A stretch of DNA of 64,000 nt from Hemerocallis citrina (GCA_017893485.1 CM030360.1:6808467-6872466); one strand, 5' to 3'; numbered from the stretch's first letter, positions 21,567-33,719 are shown. Translations and numbers: made by a program. The notes: generated from the sequence alone by a model not told the origin.

Positions 21567-23674
21567 ATGGAGATGACGTCACCTAAAACCCTAACTGACT
21601 TACCCGAAACCATCATCCACGACATCCTCTGTTTGATCCCTTTCAAAGAGGCCGTACGCACCTCCGTCCTCTCCCGCTCATGGCGCCGCCGTTGGCGATC
21701 CATCCCCGATCTCGATCTCTTCGATATCAACAAATTGGTCGCATCCCAAATCATCCTCCTTCACTCCAGCCCCCTTCGCCTCCTCAAGGCCAATCTCAAC
21801 TCCGATGCCTTTAACTTCCTCTCCGTCCAATCCGGCCCCACCCTCCGTACCCTCCACCTCGTCGATTCCGATTTTAATCTTCACTCCATTGCTCGCTCTT
21901 TCCCTAATCTAACCCATCTCCAACTCAAATCAGGCCATGGCTGTGTTTCGCTAGAGGCTGCTACTCTGGTAGATATTTATTCACTTCAAAGTCAGCGGCA
22001 GCTTGATTTCTTTGCTCTAAATCTCCGATCCTTAAAGTTAAAATTAGCTATCACTGTTGATGGAGACTTTTCTGGTCTTAAAAATCTCCGAATACTCCAT
22101 CTCGAATCCATCACATTCGCTGCCCAACTCTCCAAGTTATTTTCTGCGTGTCACTTCTTGGAGGAAGTCAATCTGACAAAAATTTATGTACCAGAAACTC
22201 AGCACCTTGATATCATTGCCCCGAATCTCCGATTGCTTAAGTTAGTGAACGTGGGCGATTTCTGGGACAGCAGCAAACAGTTAGTAATCATCACTGGTGA
22301 TGGTGATGGAGGTTTTTTTTCTGGTCTTAAAAATCTCCGATCCCTGCATCTTCAACACGTCAGCTTCGGTGCCCATGCCCACCTCTCCAAGTTATTTTCT
22401 TCTTGCTCCTTGCTGGTGGAAGTTACTCTCTCTCGATTACGTTTGGGAGACAAAAAGCAATGCCTTGATATTGCTGCTCCTAATCTACGACGGCTTGAAT
22501 TAGTGAAGATGGACTATGATGACTGTCTCGATGACTTTACCATAAGTAGCGCTCCAGTCCTCGAAGTGGTTCTGCTCGATCCTAGGCTTAGTAATTATTA
22601 CTGGGTTGGACCTAGAGGAGATTGCAGACTTATCAAGGCCCTTGCTGAAATGCCTAATGTTAAGAAGCTCGAGCTGTGGATCAATGAATCTTTTAAGGTT
22701 TGTTTAAATTAAGTTTTCAATATGAAGGACATATAAAGACTATGAACATTTTAATGATTTGATAACTGAAATTGTGTAAATTAACATCAGATCACTTTGG
22801 TTATTGTAACTTAACACCAGGCCTAAAAAATAGACCTTTAGTACCACCATGCCAAAACATTATCTTAGTTTATTTTATCTTTTGGTTCCATTTTGGGTTG
22901 CTAACCATCAACAGGCCAAGGTTTTTAATTCAAATTCAGGTTGAGAACCTAGCCTTAGTTATAAACCCACCCTTTTAAGCAACTTCTTCTTAATTTTTAG
23001 TTTTATTTTCGCATTGCATTGCACAATTTTTTATCTTTTTGTTCGAGCTATTTTTAATAACAATGGTGAATTGATATATTGTTCATTTTGGGTGATTTTA
23101 GCATCTGTATACAGCCCATATACCAAGAACACTCCCAATCAGCTTTGGCCATCTGAAAATAATGATCTTGAATGTAAGTTTTGAACTTGCCAGAGAAGCA
23201 TTACTCACTCTGTGCCTGCTAAGGAGCAGTCCTAATCTACAAGAATTCGAGTATCTGGTAAGACATGCAGAACTTTCACCAATCCATTTGCGTGAATATA
23301 TGATTTTTTTGCTTCTTTTATGACTTCTTTTTTTCTTCTTTTCTTAGGCTGGTTATTACGGTTGGCAAGTTGCTGGACTTGGGCCAAATTTTTGGGAAGC
23401 ACAAGAACATCTAGGTGTATTTGATAAACTTCAAACAGTAAAAATTACCAGGATATCGTGTGTAAAAGCTGAACTTGAGTTCATGCAGTTTGTTTTAGCC
23501 AAAGCACAATCGCTCAAGACGATGATTGTTAGTTTCCGTGAATATTTCCCTGTCAGTGTTAAGGAGGTAGCTATGCAAAAAATATTGGAGTTTCCGGTGA
23601 TTTCGAAACAAGGCCAAATCCTATTCGCATGTAAGTTCCATTGGTGCTCATTAAAGATTTTTTTTTTATACTAG
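21543..23674 (+). CDS. F-box/LRR/FBD protein, 3 exons
   Basis: Exons are 21543-22697, 23102-23257 and 23348-23674, all in phase 0 with GT..AG introns, giving 545 residues. Residues about 17-58 are the F-box (LTDLPETIIHDILCLIPF, then VLSRSWRRRWRSIPDLDL), which docks to SKP1 in SCF ubiquitin ligases. Leucine-rich repeats follow (LKNLRILHLESI, LKNLRSLHLQHV, APNLRRLELV). The last exon carries an FBD-like region (FDKLQTVKITRIS, then AELEFMQFVLAKAQSLKTM). The protein would choose a substrate for ubiquitination; the target is unknown. The end, SLKIFFLY, comes from a poly-T stretch and may not be the ancestral C-terminus. No internal stop is seen. Partial relatives occur at 11880, 16500 and 32733. 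Confidence 0.8.
22698..23347 (+). other. Introns 1 and 2 of the F-box gene
   Basis: Intron 1 is 22698-23101 (GTTTGT...TTTTAG) and intron 2 is 23258-23347 (GTAAGA...TTCTTAG), with exon 2 between them. No transposon is recognised inside. Confidence 0.75.
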
Positions 23675-24422
23675 GATTGCTGATCTTTTCCAATATTACC
23701 ACTCAATGAGACATACTGTTAGGTTGACATCCAACTTTAAACTTTTGATCAATTCTTCTGTCAGTTTGTGGCACTTAACTTTTTTATTTTAGGAGATGAC
23801 TTTTTAACTCTTAAGTGATTAAGAGACGACGATGATTCCTGATTTCAACAATTATGATAAAGGCTTTATAATAGTTGTACAAAATGTAAAGTGAATTTTT
23901 AACGAAATCTATCTTCTTTAAACTCCAATTTGATATGTATTGTATGAAGTTTTAATTGGCTTGAGCGATAACCACAATATCTCATGCTACTTCCATTTCT
24001 AATATCCATTCTCAAGTTAAAGCAGTAAATTTACAAAAACAACGAGGGAGAAAATTTAGCCTTCGTTTGGGAACTTGTTCATGTGAATGAAACAGACTTC
24101 ATTCACTGGCTTATGAAAGGGCTTTATTTTTCTGTTCAGAATTTCAATTAGTCTCTACTCGGATATTGTCTCTTATGATGCCTTTTTCCCCTTAGAACTA
24201 TTAGATTTTCCTTCTCCTTTAATGGTCTGGATTGTGTTCCTTTGTTAAGATTTGACAAATCATCTTATTATAGTTTATGAGATGCTTGTTTTTGTAAGTG
24301 ACGGCACTGGCATCTTGCTAGAAATAGTTAGCATGGGCTTCCACCATAGTCTTTTCCATGAGAAGTTACCTATGATCATTGATGCACATGAAACTCGATC
24401 TTGGTAATTTGACTCTCATTTC

Positions 24423-24938
24423 CCCCCATTTTTTTAAGATAAAGGTGACCCACTATCACCGGTTTCATTAATAAAATATTAACGAAATATAACATATGGG
24501 TAGCAACATATACAAACCCAAATACATCCAAAATCTTACAACATCATGGCTACTGACAATAAAAGCAACATAATCTAAAGAAGATACAAAGCATTTATTC
24601 ATCCCCAAATCTTGTCCTCTTCAATCCCTGACTAAACAAATGAAAGCCCGGGGCGTACTCTGCTCCCTCCATCCTCAACCTCTTTCTCGCCTTAGTCTGA
24701 CCTGCCCATGCATTAATAAGAGCAAAAAATTTATGCTTCATAATAGGGAATCTGCAATTTACATTACGAAAACAAGCATCATTTCTTTCTCGACATAGGA
24801 TCCACAAAACTGCCACTACCGTGATGTCCCAAGCCCCCCTAATTTCCTTCATAATCATTCTTGCTTTCCATGGACCCCGACTATCCCTAGTCTCGGTGGG
24901 TGATTCGACAAGTCCAAACCCCAAACACTACTTTCTAA
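24423..24938 (-). pseudogene. 5'-truncated LINE tail
   Basis: The minus strand encodes the end of L1-type ORF2 (WDITVVAVLWILCRERNDAC, then INAWAGQTKARKRLRMEG). It is followed by a typical plant LINE 3' end, with TTTTATTAATGAAACCGGTG and a short A run at 24430-24440. Only the last about 500 bp is present, as expected from incomplete target-primed reverse transcription. Confidence 0.75.
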
Positions 24939-25780
24939 TTTAACCCAGCTTTCGGGCAGATGAAGCGACGTGATAGTGCTTTAGTCCTTATTCCTAGGTT
25001 GTATTGATGTAATTTACGAAGTAGGAAAGTGTATTCTTTCTTTTGGGGACTGCCATCGCCACAGCCAGCTAGCTACTAGTGTCGTATACCATATCTAGTT
25101 ATTTTCTTACTGCAGACTTGTACTTGGTTAAACCAATCACTCGGAGGGAAACCTATTAATAAAAGAACCTTAAAATACGGGAATTGAACACATGATATTA
25201 TCTTCCCAACAAATTAGCTGCAAAACTGAACTTCAATATAACAACCATCACCTAATCACGTGTTGTACTCAAATTTTCCATTATACTCTGTAATAATGAG
25301 TAATTTTGGGGACACATTCCACCTTTAAACCTATCTGCATTGCTAAGTCTTCATTATACTCTGTAGAATACATTTTTCTGTTGCGTGTTGCCTCCCATGA
25401 TTGGGTAACTGTTCTGACATGTATTTTATGAGCCACACGAATCATCTTCTCCAATTACTCTCGTTTGTGTCTGGAACTGCGGAATCTCCATGTTTAAGTC
25501 CATTGGCCTTTTCAAAGATAATTTTAGTACATAATGATTCTCCTGCAAAATTGAGATGCTTGAATATATTGGTAATCACCAAGATAGTTGGGTTGCTGCC
25601 AACAAGTAGTGACCAACCATTCTTCATAACATTTGTGTATTACTTTAAGCAATTCAGTTTGTGTATTTCTGTAGCGTGTAAGTTACATTGTAATTGTACA
25701 CGACTTTTGTGCACTAAGTTAATCATATGACTTTGCTTTATGACATTAGATGTTGTTGCGCAAGTCTGTGTGTCAACTTT
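24939..25780. other. AT-rich intergenic DNA
   Basis: I see no gene, RNA or transposon border here. The short frames at 25401-25730 and 25442-25627 have no recognisable motifs and overlap on opposite strands. Confidence 0.6.
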
Positions 25781-25871
25781 GCATATGGTTAAGATTTCAT
25801 CATCTAGTGAGACTATATGGTCACTGTCATACCACATGGTCTCACTAAATGATGATATCTCAAACATGTGC
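25781..25871. other. 91-base hairpin, possible small-RNA precursor
   Basis: Two 41-base arms (25781-25821 and 25831-25871) pair with only seven mismatches and no bulge around a 9-base loop, CACTGTCAT. The shape resembles a plant miRNA precursor or a very small MITE. No expression evidence is available. Confidence 0.45.
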
Positions 25872-26198
25872 AGACTATTATCGATCCTAGTAGGCTATCA
25901 AACCTACAACTATAGCTATTTATTTTTTCTACCAATGAATAAAATGATAAATTCGTTAATATCTCTTGATACAACTGTAACTAAATATTTTGAGGCTCAC
26001 GGCATTTGTAATTTTGTGATCATAGCATTGTGGTTTTTCACCGACGCGTTATTAGAAGTTTCTCAAAATCTTTTAGTAGCCCTTGATTAGTTTCGTATAG
26101 AGTTATCGAGTATTATGAAAATCATATATTATCTTCTGTTGGAGTTTCTTTAGTTGTTCTTCACATGCTTTGTTCTATTGCTTTCTTCATTTTTCCTT

Positions 26199-26656
26199 GG
26201 CTAAAATTGAAAAAAATCCCTTAAACTATCCCATATATGCAGAAAACCTTACTCACCTTTTTTGTTATGCAGAAAACCACTCTCAACTATGGGTGCAAAA
26301 AACCACACCTTGACTCCGCTAGGGTTCTGTTATTTTTCGGTCACGTGCAATGCACGTGACTTACAAAATGATGAAATTACCCCCTTTATTCAGAACTCAT
26401 TCTTAGGCTAAAATTGAAAAAAAACTCCTTAAACTATCTCATATATGCATAAAACCTCACTCACCTTTTTTTTATGCAGAAAACCGCACTCAACTATGGG
26501 TGCGAAAAACCACCCATATAACAGAACCCTAACGGAGTTATGGTGTGGTTTTTCACACCCATAGTTGAGTGTGGTTTTCTACATAAAAAAAAAGGTGAGT
26601 GAGGCTTTCTGCATATATGGAATGGTGTAAGGGATTTTTTTTTTTCAATTTTAGCC
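26199..26656. mobile_element. 458-bp Mutator-type MITE
   Basis: The ends are inverted repeats (GGCTAAAATTG...CAATTTTAGCC), and the flanks are an exact 9-bp duplication, TTTTTCCTT (26190-26198 and 26657-26665). The left arm occurs twice in direct orientation (26199 and 26405); the second copy pairs with the right arm over more than 100 bp. Between the direct copies is a near-perfect palindrome, GTCACGTGCA-A-TGCACGTGAC (about 26339-26359), containing two CACGTG G-box cores. No coding capacity. Confidence 0.8.
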
Positions 26657-26665
26657 TTTTTCCTT

Positions 26666-27700
26666 GAACTAGTAATATTCTGAATCAATAGAAGGGCCTA
26701 TATCTGAGTTCAACTGTTTGCATCTCGACTAACCTGTTGATGGTCCAAATATGTCCACACCAACTTAATTGTTTGCTTGTTATCTTATATTTATCGATCA
26801 CACACCTTAGATATAATCATTTTACTCACTGCATCTACCAATCATTATCTAATTACTATTATCCTCAACTCAAAAATAATTCTCGTATTTTATTGTGATT
26901 CTTGTTTATTTTGCAGGACGTCAAATAACTCTCCCATAGGTAAGGAATCGGTAAATCAGATGTATGTGAAGGCAAAGTTTGAATTTGATTTATCAGAGTG
27001 TAATGCGGTTACAAACTTACATTACAAACTTACGATACAATCCCTTTTTTGTATTAAAAAAATATGTGTATTTTGAATGGGAGGAAAAAATCAGGTGGTT
27101 GTTTCGAGTGTACCTTCTCTAATAATGGTATTGTAAATCATTTGGAGTTTGGTTATTATTTGCTATGTAAAAATTATTTGATACTCTCCATGCCTAGGCT
27201 CCAATCAGAGGTTTCTGTTGCTATTTGTCTATATTCGCTCAATCAAACTACTTGCCTTTCTGTGTTGTCTCACAAAAATCTTCTTCTCATCGAGGGAGAC
27301 TTGAAGCTTATTATAGATTAGATCCGTGCAAGAAGCGTTTATGAGCCAATTTTTTGAGAATCTTACTCATGCTTAAAGGTATATATTGGTGAGATGCAAC
27401 ATATATTTACTGAGAGTGGAATGTGTGTGATACAAAAAAAGAGACATTGTAGTAATTAAAACTTTCTGTGGGTTAACATCTACAACTTGAATTTCTTGTT
27501 TTGGCTGAAGAAGATGCTAGAGAGATTAGGAACGCTCGTGTTTCTAAAAAATGTTGCTGGACTTATGGACTTTGTATCTGGACTGATGGACTTTTATCTG
27601 GCTTATGGAACGCTCGTGTTTCCAAAAGAAGATTTTGATATTCTGCAGCCAACTTAAACCCTAATGGAGATAGTATTCTTAGAACATTGATTGCAGTGGC
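26666..27700. other. Intergenic DNA without a recognised gene
   Basis: The frames at 26777-27321 are short, start at weak contexts and carry no motif I know. From 27450 a phrase, GGACTTTGTATCTGG / GGACTTTTATCTGG, is repeated, as is GGAACGCTCGTGTTTC. I see no transposon borders. Confidence 0.5.
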
Positions 27701-27712
27701 GAAGGTGGGTGC

Positions 27713-28020
27713 CAGGGATGAAGCCATAAAATTTTCACATGGGGGTGTAGCTAACAACAAATTCATAAATTGTTCTATTGGCCGGAAGAAAAAAATATAT
27801 TAGATATCATTTTGCTTTAATTATTCATAAATTAAAGGTGGGAGTGTGACCAAGTAATAAATTGTAGATTATTAGGGAGGTGGATGTTATTTTAAATATA
27901 ATAGGGGGTTTTGTATAAATATTAAGGGGGTCTGAAAGGATGAAAATTTAAAAAATATGGGGATTTTTCGCCAAGTCGAAAGTGCATTTGCCTTCCATGC
28001 CCCTACATGGCTCTGTCAGT
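27713..28020. mobile_element. MITE related to the 19227 element
   Basis: The start CAGGGATGAAGCC and the end GGCTCTGTCAGT are imperfect inverted repeats. The flanks GGTGGGTGC and GGTGGGCGC form a 9-bp duplication with one difference. The interior has the same AGGGGG and TTAAAAAAT style as the 218-bp MITE at 19227. Borders are less certain than for that copy. Confidence 0.45.
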
Positions 28021-28087
28021 GGTGGGCGCAAATGAGTGCAGCTGCACCCACTGGACTTTAAGAAATTGTTTGTAGTCTTAGGAGGAC

Positions 28088-28322
28088 ATATTGTGGTTTT
28101 GGCTCATTCGTCAAGACTCGAGTCTTTGGATCTCAAACAAAAGATCTTGGTCTATAATTTCATATTCAAACTAAAAGAGAGTAAAAAAGGAAATGGAAGC
28201 TTCTACAATCCCAAATGTATTACTCGATTATTTGTTGCTGCTTCTTGATTAATTCCACCTCCGTTTAATGTTTTTAATTGTACGAGTAACTCCATTGTTT
28301 AGAATGGGGAAATAGTTGGTGG
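28088..28322 (+). repeat. Segment once contiguous with the F-box gene
   Basis: This block matches 12216-12450. In the 12-kb copy it directly follows the F-box 3' piece that corresponds to 23713. At this locus the two parts are separated by about 4.37 kb. The edges GACATACT (near 23705) and GACATATT (near 28085) resemble a target duplication of the intervening DNA. Confidence 0.7.
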
Positions 28323-29470
28323 AAGATGAGTAGGAGGCGTAATAGTTCGTAGTGCAAATTCTTGACGGCATATCGAAAGAGGAAGAAATTTAGGTATGGG
28401 GGTAGAAGTAAGCACGGCAAAGCTTCCTTCCTATGGAAAGGGGTGGCTAGATTGGGCGAGATGTTCCACGCCAATACCAAGCGTAAAATTGGGAACGGCA
28501 AGGATACCTGGTTTTGTAAAGACAAATGGTGTGGAAATAACACCCTTCTAAGTCTTTTTCAGAAGGGAGCTACTGCCACAGTTAGTTTGATTTCTCTGGT
28601 GGCAGATGGTTGGCGTAATAACACTCTTAGGTTGGAGGTTCGTGCGCAAGGATCTCGGGAGGGATTTAACCAACTGCAACTCCTTAACAACTTCATTCGA
28701 TCTAGCGAACAATGTACCCATGCTACAGAGGATGCGAGATCCTAGAACTTAGGATCGGCGGAAATGTTCTCGGTGGTAGAAATGTATAGGTGGCTTAACG
28801 ATGAAGGAATTAGAACTAAGGAAGCTAATATATTTGGAAGACAATCGCCCCCACAAAGGTTAAAGCATTTCTATGGCTAGTGACGAATGATGTTATCTTA
28901 TCAAAGGTCAATTTACATAAACGAGGTATGCAGATTAACATCAGATGTTCTAGATGCGCCAATGGGGACGAAGATACTAATCATATTTTATTCAGTTGTC
29001 CTAGGGCTATGTTAACATAGGAGGTTCTGTGTCTTGGCTTTGGGAGTACAGAGGTACCTATCTCGAGTATAGAGGTTTGGGGACGGTGGAGTGAAAACAT
29101 AGTTTGTAAGAAGACATAATAGCCTGGGATATTTCAGTGGCCGCAACTATGTGGGGGTTATGGTTAGACCGTAATGAGCTTTGTTTTCACAATATTAATA
29201 ATAGATTCCCGGTTATGATGTAGAAAATCTTTGCTTCCATTCACGCTTGGGCAGGTCAAGCATAAGCAAAGAAGAGGATGCGTATGGAGGAAGAGAATAA
29301 TTCATGACTGGAGGGAGAGCACTGCAGGATGGATGGAACAGTTCTTATAGATCTTCTTTTGTGTGGTTGTTGTAGTTATCTATGTTGTCATTTTGATTAT
29401 GTAGGATTTTGACGTATTGTGTACTATTTGTTTCGTTAATTTTTCATTAATGAAGCGATTACAATGCACG
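28323..29470 (+). pseudogene. LINE (L1-type) ORF2 3' part
   Basis: The frame 28362-28745 holds the region after the reverse transcriptase (WKGVARLGEMFHANTKRKIG, then GNGKDTWFCKDKWCG). Further downstream, in broken frames, comes the zf-RVT zinc-binding region (APTKVKAFLWLV, then CSRCANGDEDTNHILFSC, near 28850-29010). Next is the tail WDISVAATMWGLWLDRNELC near 29120, and the 3' end TTTTTCATTAATGAAGCG at about 29440. Several stops disable it. The reverse transcriptase core and endonuclease are missing. Confidence 0.75.
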
Positions 29471-29582
29471 AGTAGAACTCGATTGGCACCTGCTCATGTA
29501 TGTATCAGGTTTTGTTTATCTCATTAATTAGTTGCCATTATTCCAAAAATCGCAAAATTCTTAAGGATTTGGGCCCATACAT

Positions 29583-30212
29583 ATGGAAGTAGAACCCAGT
29601 TCACTTCCCTTATCAAGCCCATTAATAATCGGGTCGCTTAATTTTAACGCAATAGCAAAGTTAGGCCGAGCTTATTATAAATGGGAGCCCAAAGAGATCC
29701 AATACAAATCAATTCAAGTTGGGCCCAATCACCCTCGAAACCCGGAATTTTTTGCCTTCATAGGCCACTTTTTGAAAATATTTACGTTTAAGGGCCAGTT
29801 TTCCAACTATTAGCGTTTGTGGGCTACTCTGTGCCATGTCAGCAACGACCGCTATTCCCAATAGTGACCTTTTCATTTTCGAGGTCACTAACAAGAATAA
29901 CGGCCTACGTTTTAAATTTTTTTGATTTTTTTTGCTGTCGATATTCCCTCTAGCGACCTTAGTATATATGAGGTCACTGATGGGATTAGCGACCTCAAAT
30001 GAATGTATTGAGACTTCTAGCAATTTCTAGAGATTTTTTTTTTCTCTTCAAAGTTTTATTTTTTAGTTTTACGAAACCCAACAACATATGAGGTATGCAA
30101 CCAAGAATCACATAGTTTCACATACCGCCTATAACATTGGGGAAAAAAGTATTTACTAGTTATATTGATGTTTATTGAGGATATGTATGTAGTAACTAGT
30201 GTCAGACAATCG
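29583..30212. other. Repeats of a GCGACCTC-type terminal region
   Basis: Several inverted copies of a CGAGGTCACTA / TAGCGACCT phrase lie between 29840 and 30000, the pattern of subterminal repeats of DNA transposons. No ORF with known motifs and no clean borders were found. Confidence 0.4.
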
Positions 30213-30855
30213 CTACAAGAACAAGTGCAGGGGAGACAAAAGTCATTTTCTATTACCGTTAAGTCCTTATTTATTTGTATTAGGTATGGATAAATTAACC
30301 AACGATTGTAATATGAAAGCTGAAATTGAGGACCTAACCATTCGTTGTTGCTTGAAGCAAGAGGCACCACAAACATGCCAAGTAAATAAAAATAAAAAGA
30401 GTAATTTATAACATCTATACAAATCCACTCATTTTAGATTAAAGGTTAATTAAGATGAAAATGATAACGGAAAACAAGTATATTGTATACATATAACGAC
30501 ATGATATACACAACACATCATTGTTGAAGGTAATAAATGACTCAACCTAAACACGCGTTAAATGCATGTCGTGATTTGGTAGACAATCAACCCAAGCCAG
30601 TCTAACCAATATAGACAACCTATCCAGCCGACCAGCCCTAAGTGTTCAAGCCGAGTCATGCAGACAAGCCACCAGTCTCCAAATTAATCATACTTGTGCC
30701 CCCCACATGAAAATACATCAAGCACATGTAAACTAAGGCTAACGTTGGCTCCACAATGGGTGAGAAATGTATATTCTTGTAAATATTCAAGATGTTAGGC
30801 GCTCTGTCAAAATCAATGGGTGGTTACACCTCTGGAACGAGCAAGCAGACAATGA
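30213..30855 (+). repeat. Second copy of the CACTA-type terminal segment
   Basis: It starts CGCTACAAGAACAAGTGC and matches 16714-17360. The first C[A/G]CTACAA bases fit a CACTA terminal repeat in which the A of CACTA became G. It carries the same PLSPYLFVLGMDKL frame. Homology ends near AACGAGCAAGCAGACAATG. Confidence 0.6.
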
Positions 30856-31332
30856 CGACCCAAAAGAAGGCTCTTCTAGTCCATATGAAGCCCGACCGAG
30901 CGAATCTAGCGACCCCCAATGACCGTTCAAGCTCTTAATCAATCAAGAGTGATCCAACAACCCATTATTAAACTTTGGCTGCCAAGAATATGTAAGAAAA
31001 AATAACTCGTGCTTTCAGGGGAGACTGTGGCCGCCAAGCGTCCTATCCCTATAATTACTTCCTCTACACAATGTATCAAAGTGTTCAGAAAAATCAGAAA
31101 AATCCAAGAATTTAAGCAAACAAGCGATCAACTCTGCCGATGAACATAGACAATCAACAATCAACAACCCTAGGTACAGGGCAAAGAGAATAGGTCGAGG
31201 AGTCCTATGATTCTTCCTATAACCACTAGAGCTTTGTCCCACTAGGACTTCTTCTTGTCAGGGCTTTGTTCGGTAGATCTTTGTACTAAAATGCTTCATG
31301 CCACTTGGGGTTTCTCCCTCCATAGGGCTTTG
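30856..31332. other. Unassigned intergenic DNA
   Basis: No gene or transposon border is recognisable; the small minus frame at 31015-31242 has no known motif. Confidence 0.5.
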
Positions 31333-31338
31333 ACACAT

Positions 31339-31488
31339 AATGGCTTTATCTTCGAACCTCGGACGAGACCCGTAAAGGACTTGAACTGAGACTTACATAT
31401 GAATTTGACCCGTAATGGCTTTATCTTCGAACCTCGGACGAGACCCATAGAGAACTTGAACTGAGACTTACATATGAACATAACAAAG
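31339..31488. repeat. 75-bp tandem repeat, 2 copies
   Basis: The unit beginning AATGGCTTTATCTTCG occurs at 31339 and 31414 with few differences. Because 75 is a multiple of three, a minus-strand frame stays open through both copies. Confidence 0.75.
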
Positions 31489-31819
31489 ACTTGAAAATTA
31501 CATATTGGGTTGGCTAACAAGGTCGAATGATCAACAAGGCCTACCTGCCAACCTATCCCAATCACTTCGACAATGAGGCCATAAAATTCGAACCCATCTC
31601 AATCATTCAAATTGATGGGTACCCAAAGTTCCCATGAGGATTATTCTGACCTTTTGCAAATGCCCCATGCCAAAAAGCTCATCAAAATAACAAACCCACT
31701 ACCACATATAAGGCTCAGGATATCAGTTTACCCGTTCAATCAATTTACTTGTGCCTTCAGTCTAAAGACAAATGAACTACCTAACTTAGGCCCAAAAATT
31801 GGTTTTTGGAACTAATCGG

Positions 31820-32732
31820 TTAATCGGAAAATAATTGGAAATTAAATCGGAAAATCATTATATATATATATACATACTAGTATAATGTACGTGCATTGCA
31901 CGTCTAAAAAAAGTAAAGTCATCAAATTAAATGAATATAAAGAAAAAAATAGTTTATATTTGAATGTTTTGATTTGGACTACACGTGCGGTGTACATTTT
32001 TATTTGTTGGATATAGTTTGAACATGTATTATACGTGTTTATATAGTTACAAAAAGTTAGGGTTTGTTTGTTATAAACTCCAACTCTCCCATTAAAATTA
32101 TATATATATCCTCATTATGTAGCAACCCTAAATCCTAACATAAAACTATTATGAGATTATCAAATAGTAACATAGAGTTATAGAAAAAAAGAAGAGAGTA
32201 TTTGGTTTGAGCTGAGTTTGGATTCTGGATGTGGGTCGGGTCGGGTTTGCTGGTTGGTTCCATCAAACAATCGGAGAGGACCAGCGCGAGCAGCAAGAGG
32301 AGGTGCAGCAGATGCGGGTCAGGTCAAGTATGCGACTGCGCAGGGGGAGCGACGACGAGTTGGGTTTGGGTTTGCTCGAGGAAAAAGAAGCGAATCAGTT
32401 TGGGTTTGGGTTTGTGCGAGGAAGAAGAAGAGAGTGGTGACCTATCGGGTTTCGGTTTGTGCGAGGACTAAAAGGGGTTTGAATTTTGGATTTGGATTTG
32501 AGTTTGGGCCAGATTGAGCCCAAATTATGCAAACGAGCTTGACAATTAGAGAATATTTACTCGGTTAATCGGCCACTCAAAATCAGCCAATTAACCACTA
32601 ATCGGCCGATTATATCCGATTAAATTGCTAACTATTGAAATATTATAAATCGCTAAAAAAATAATTGCTTAGCCTCTGATTAGCAATTAATCGAGGATTA
32701 ATCGGGCATAATTGGGGATTTTAACTTCTTAA
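31820..32732. other. TTAATCGG-rich DNA with a possible Helitron end
   Basis: The flanks (31815-31855 and 32555-32720) are dense in GGTTAATCGG-like phrases. Between them, reading on the minus strand, the hairpin ACGTGCA-A-TGCACGT (about 31893-31907) lies 12 bases before CTAG (31878-31881) followed by T. That is the layout of a Helitron 3' terminus. A GC-richer stretch at 32218-32517 has overlapping frames in several phases and no known domain. The Helitron 5' end was not found. Confidence 0.35.
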
Positions 32733-33036
32733 ACTCCATGACATCCTCGATCGCCACTCTAGCCCCATCCGCCTCTTCAAGGCTACTTCTTCCTCCACAT
32801 ACTATGAACAAGAAGACTACAAGGAGAACGAGAACGAGGACTACTGGGTAGAACCTCTGCTGCCTCTTTTGACCTTGCCCGCTGCGCCTTCTCCACCATC
32901 CGTGTATTCTCGAACTTCACAACTTATTTTCTGCATGTCTAGATCTTTCCTATGTTGCTGCTAACTTTCCCCATGTCACCCACCTCCACCTCCACCTCCA
33001 CTTCCACTGCTGCTTTATCAGTGATCCTTAAATGAA
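32733..33036 (+). pseudogene. F-box relative, copy 4, exon-1 relic
   Basis: The stretch CTCTAGCCCCATCCGCCTCTT and following bases correspond to the region around residue 70 of the intact F-box gene. A low-complexity CCACCTCCACCTCCA run follows. Frames are broken. It continues at 33840 after an insertion. Confidence 0.5.
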
Positions 33037-33048
33037 ACCCTATCTGCA

Positions 33049-33719
33049 GGGGCGTATCTGAGTTTCAGGGGGCCCTAAGCAAGTTCTTGAATTGGGCCTT
33101 CTGCAAGTTGAAAAAATAAAAATGAAAATTATTTAAATGCAAACAAACTTGAAGCATTGGAGAACAAACTATTTAAATGAAAACAAATATATATATATAT
33201 GCTTCCAAAAAAAATTTAATTGATAACATATATTCTTTATATGAAATGTCTCGTAGCAAAAAGAAAATCGGACACACTCTACAACAAAAATGAAATGTCA
33301 TCTCAAAAAGGTAATATGATATATTAGAGAATACAATCAGAATGAAATGATGATGAATATATGTATATAAGAATACTAATTGAAATCTTAAAATGTAGAA
33401 TAACCATATGCACATGAAGATTTGGTTATTTATCATAAACAGGTAAATATGATATATCATAGAACAGTGAAAAAATATCATAGAGTGGCATACATGGGCT
33501 AAGTAAAAAATAATATTAAATTCATAAAATGGTAAAATGGCATGTATGGCTAAGTGAAAAATAATTAGTTTTAAAAATTTAAAAAAAAGATTGAAAAATT
33601 AATTGGCCCATGGCTAAGTGAAAAATAATATTAAATTCATAAAATGGTAAAATGGCATGTATGGCTAAGTGAAAAATAATTAGTTTTAAAAATAAAAAGA
33701 AAAGATTGAAAAATTAATT
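33049..33719. repeat. Inserted repeat with 115-bp tandem duplication
   Basis: The start CAGGGGCGTATCTGAG recalls the MITE family at 19227, but no matching end was found. A 115-bp unit (TGGCTAAGTGAAAAATAAT through AATTGGCCCATG) is tandemly repeated at about 33493-33719. Its last bases overlap the end of the tRNA relic. The DNA is AT-rich and non-coding. Confidence 0.5.

Noticed and set aside
32218..32517. Three overlapping frames of 69-99 codons
   Set aside because: Biased GC-rich sequence with phases sharing the same DNA; no domain.
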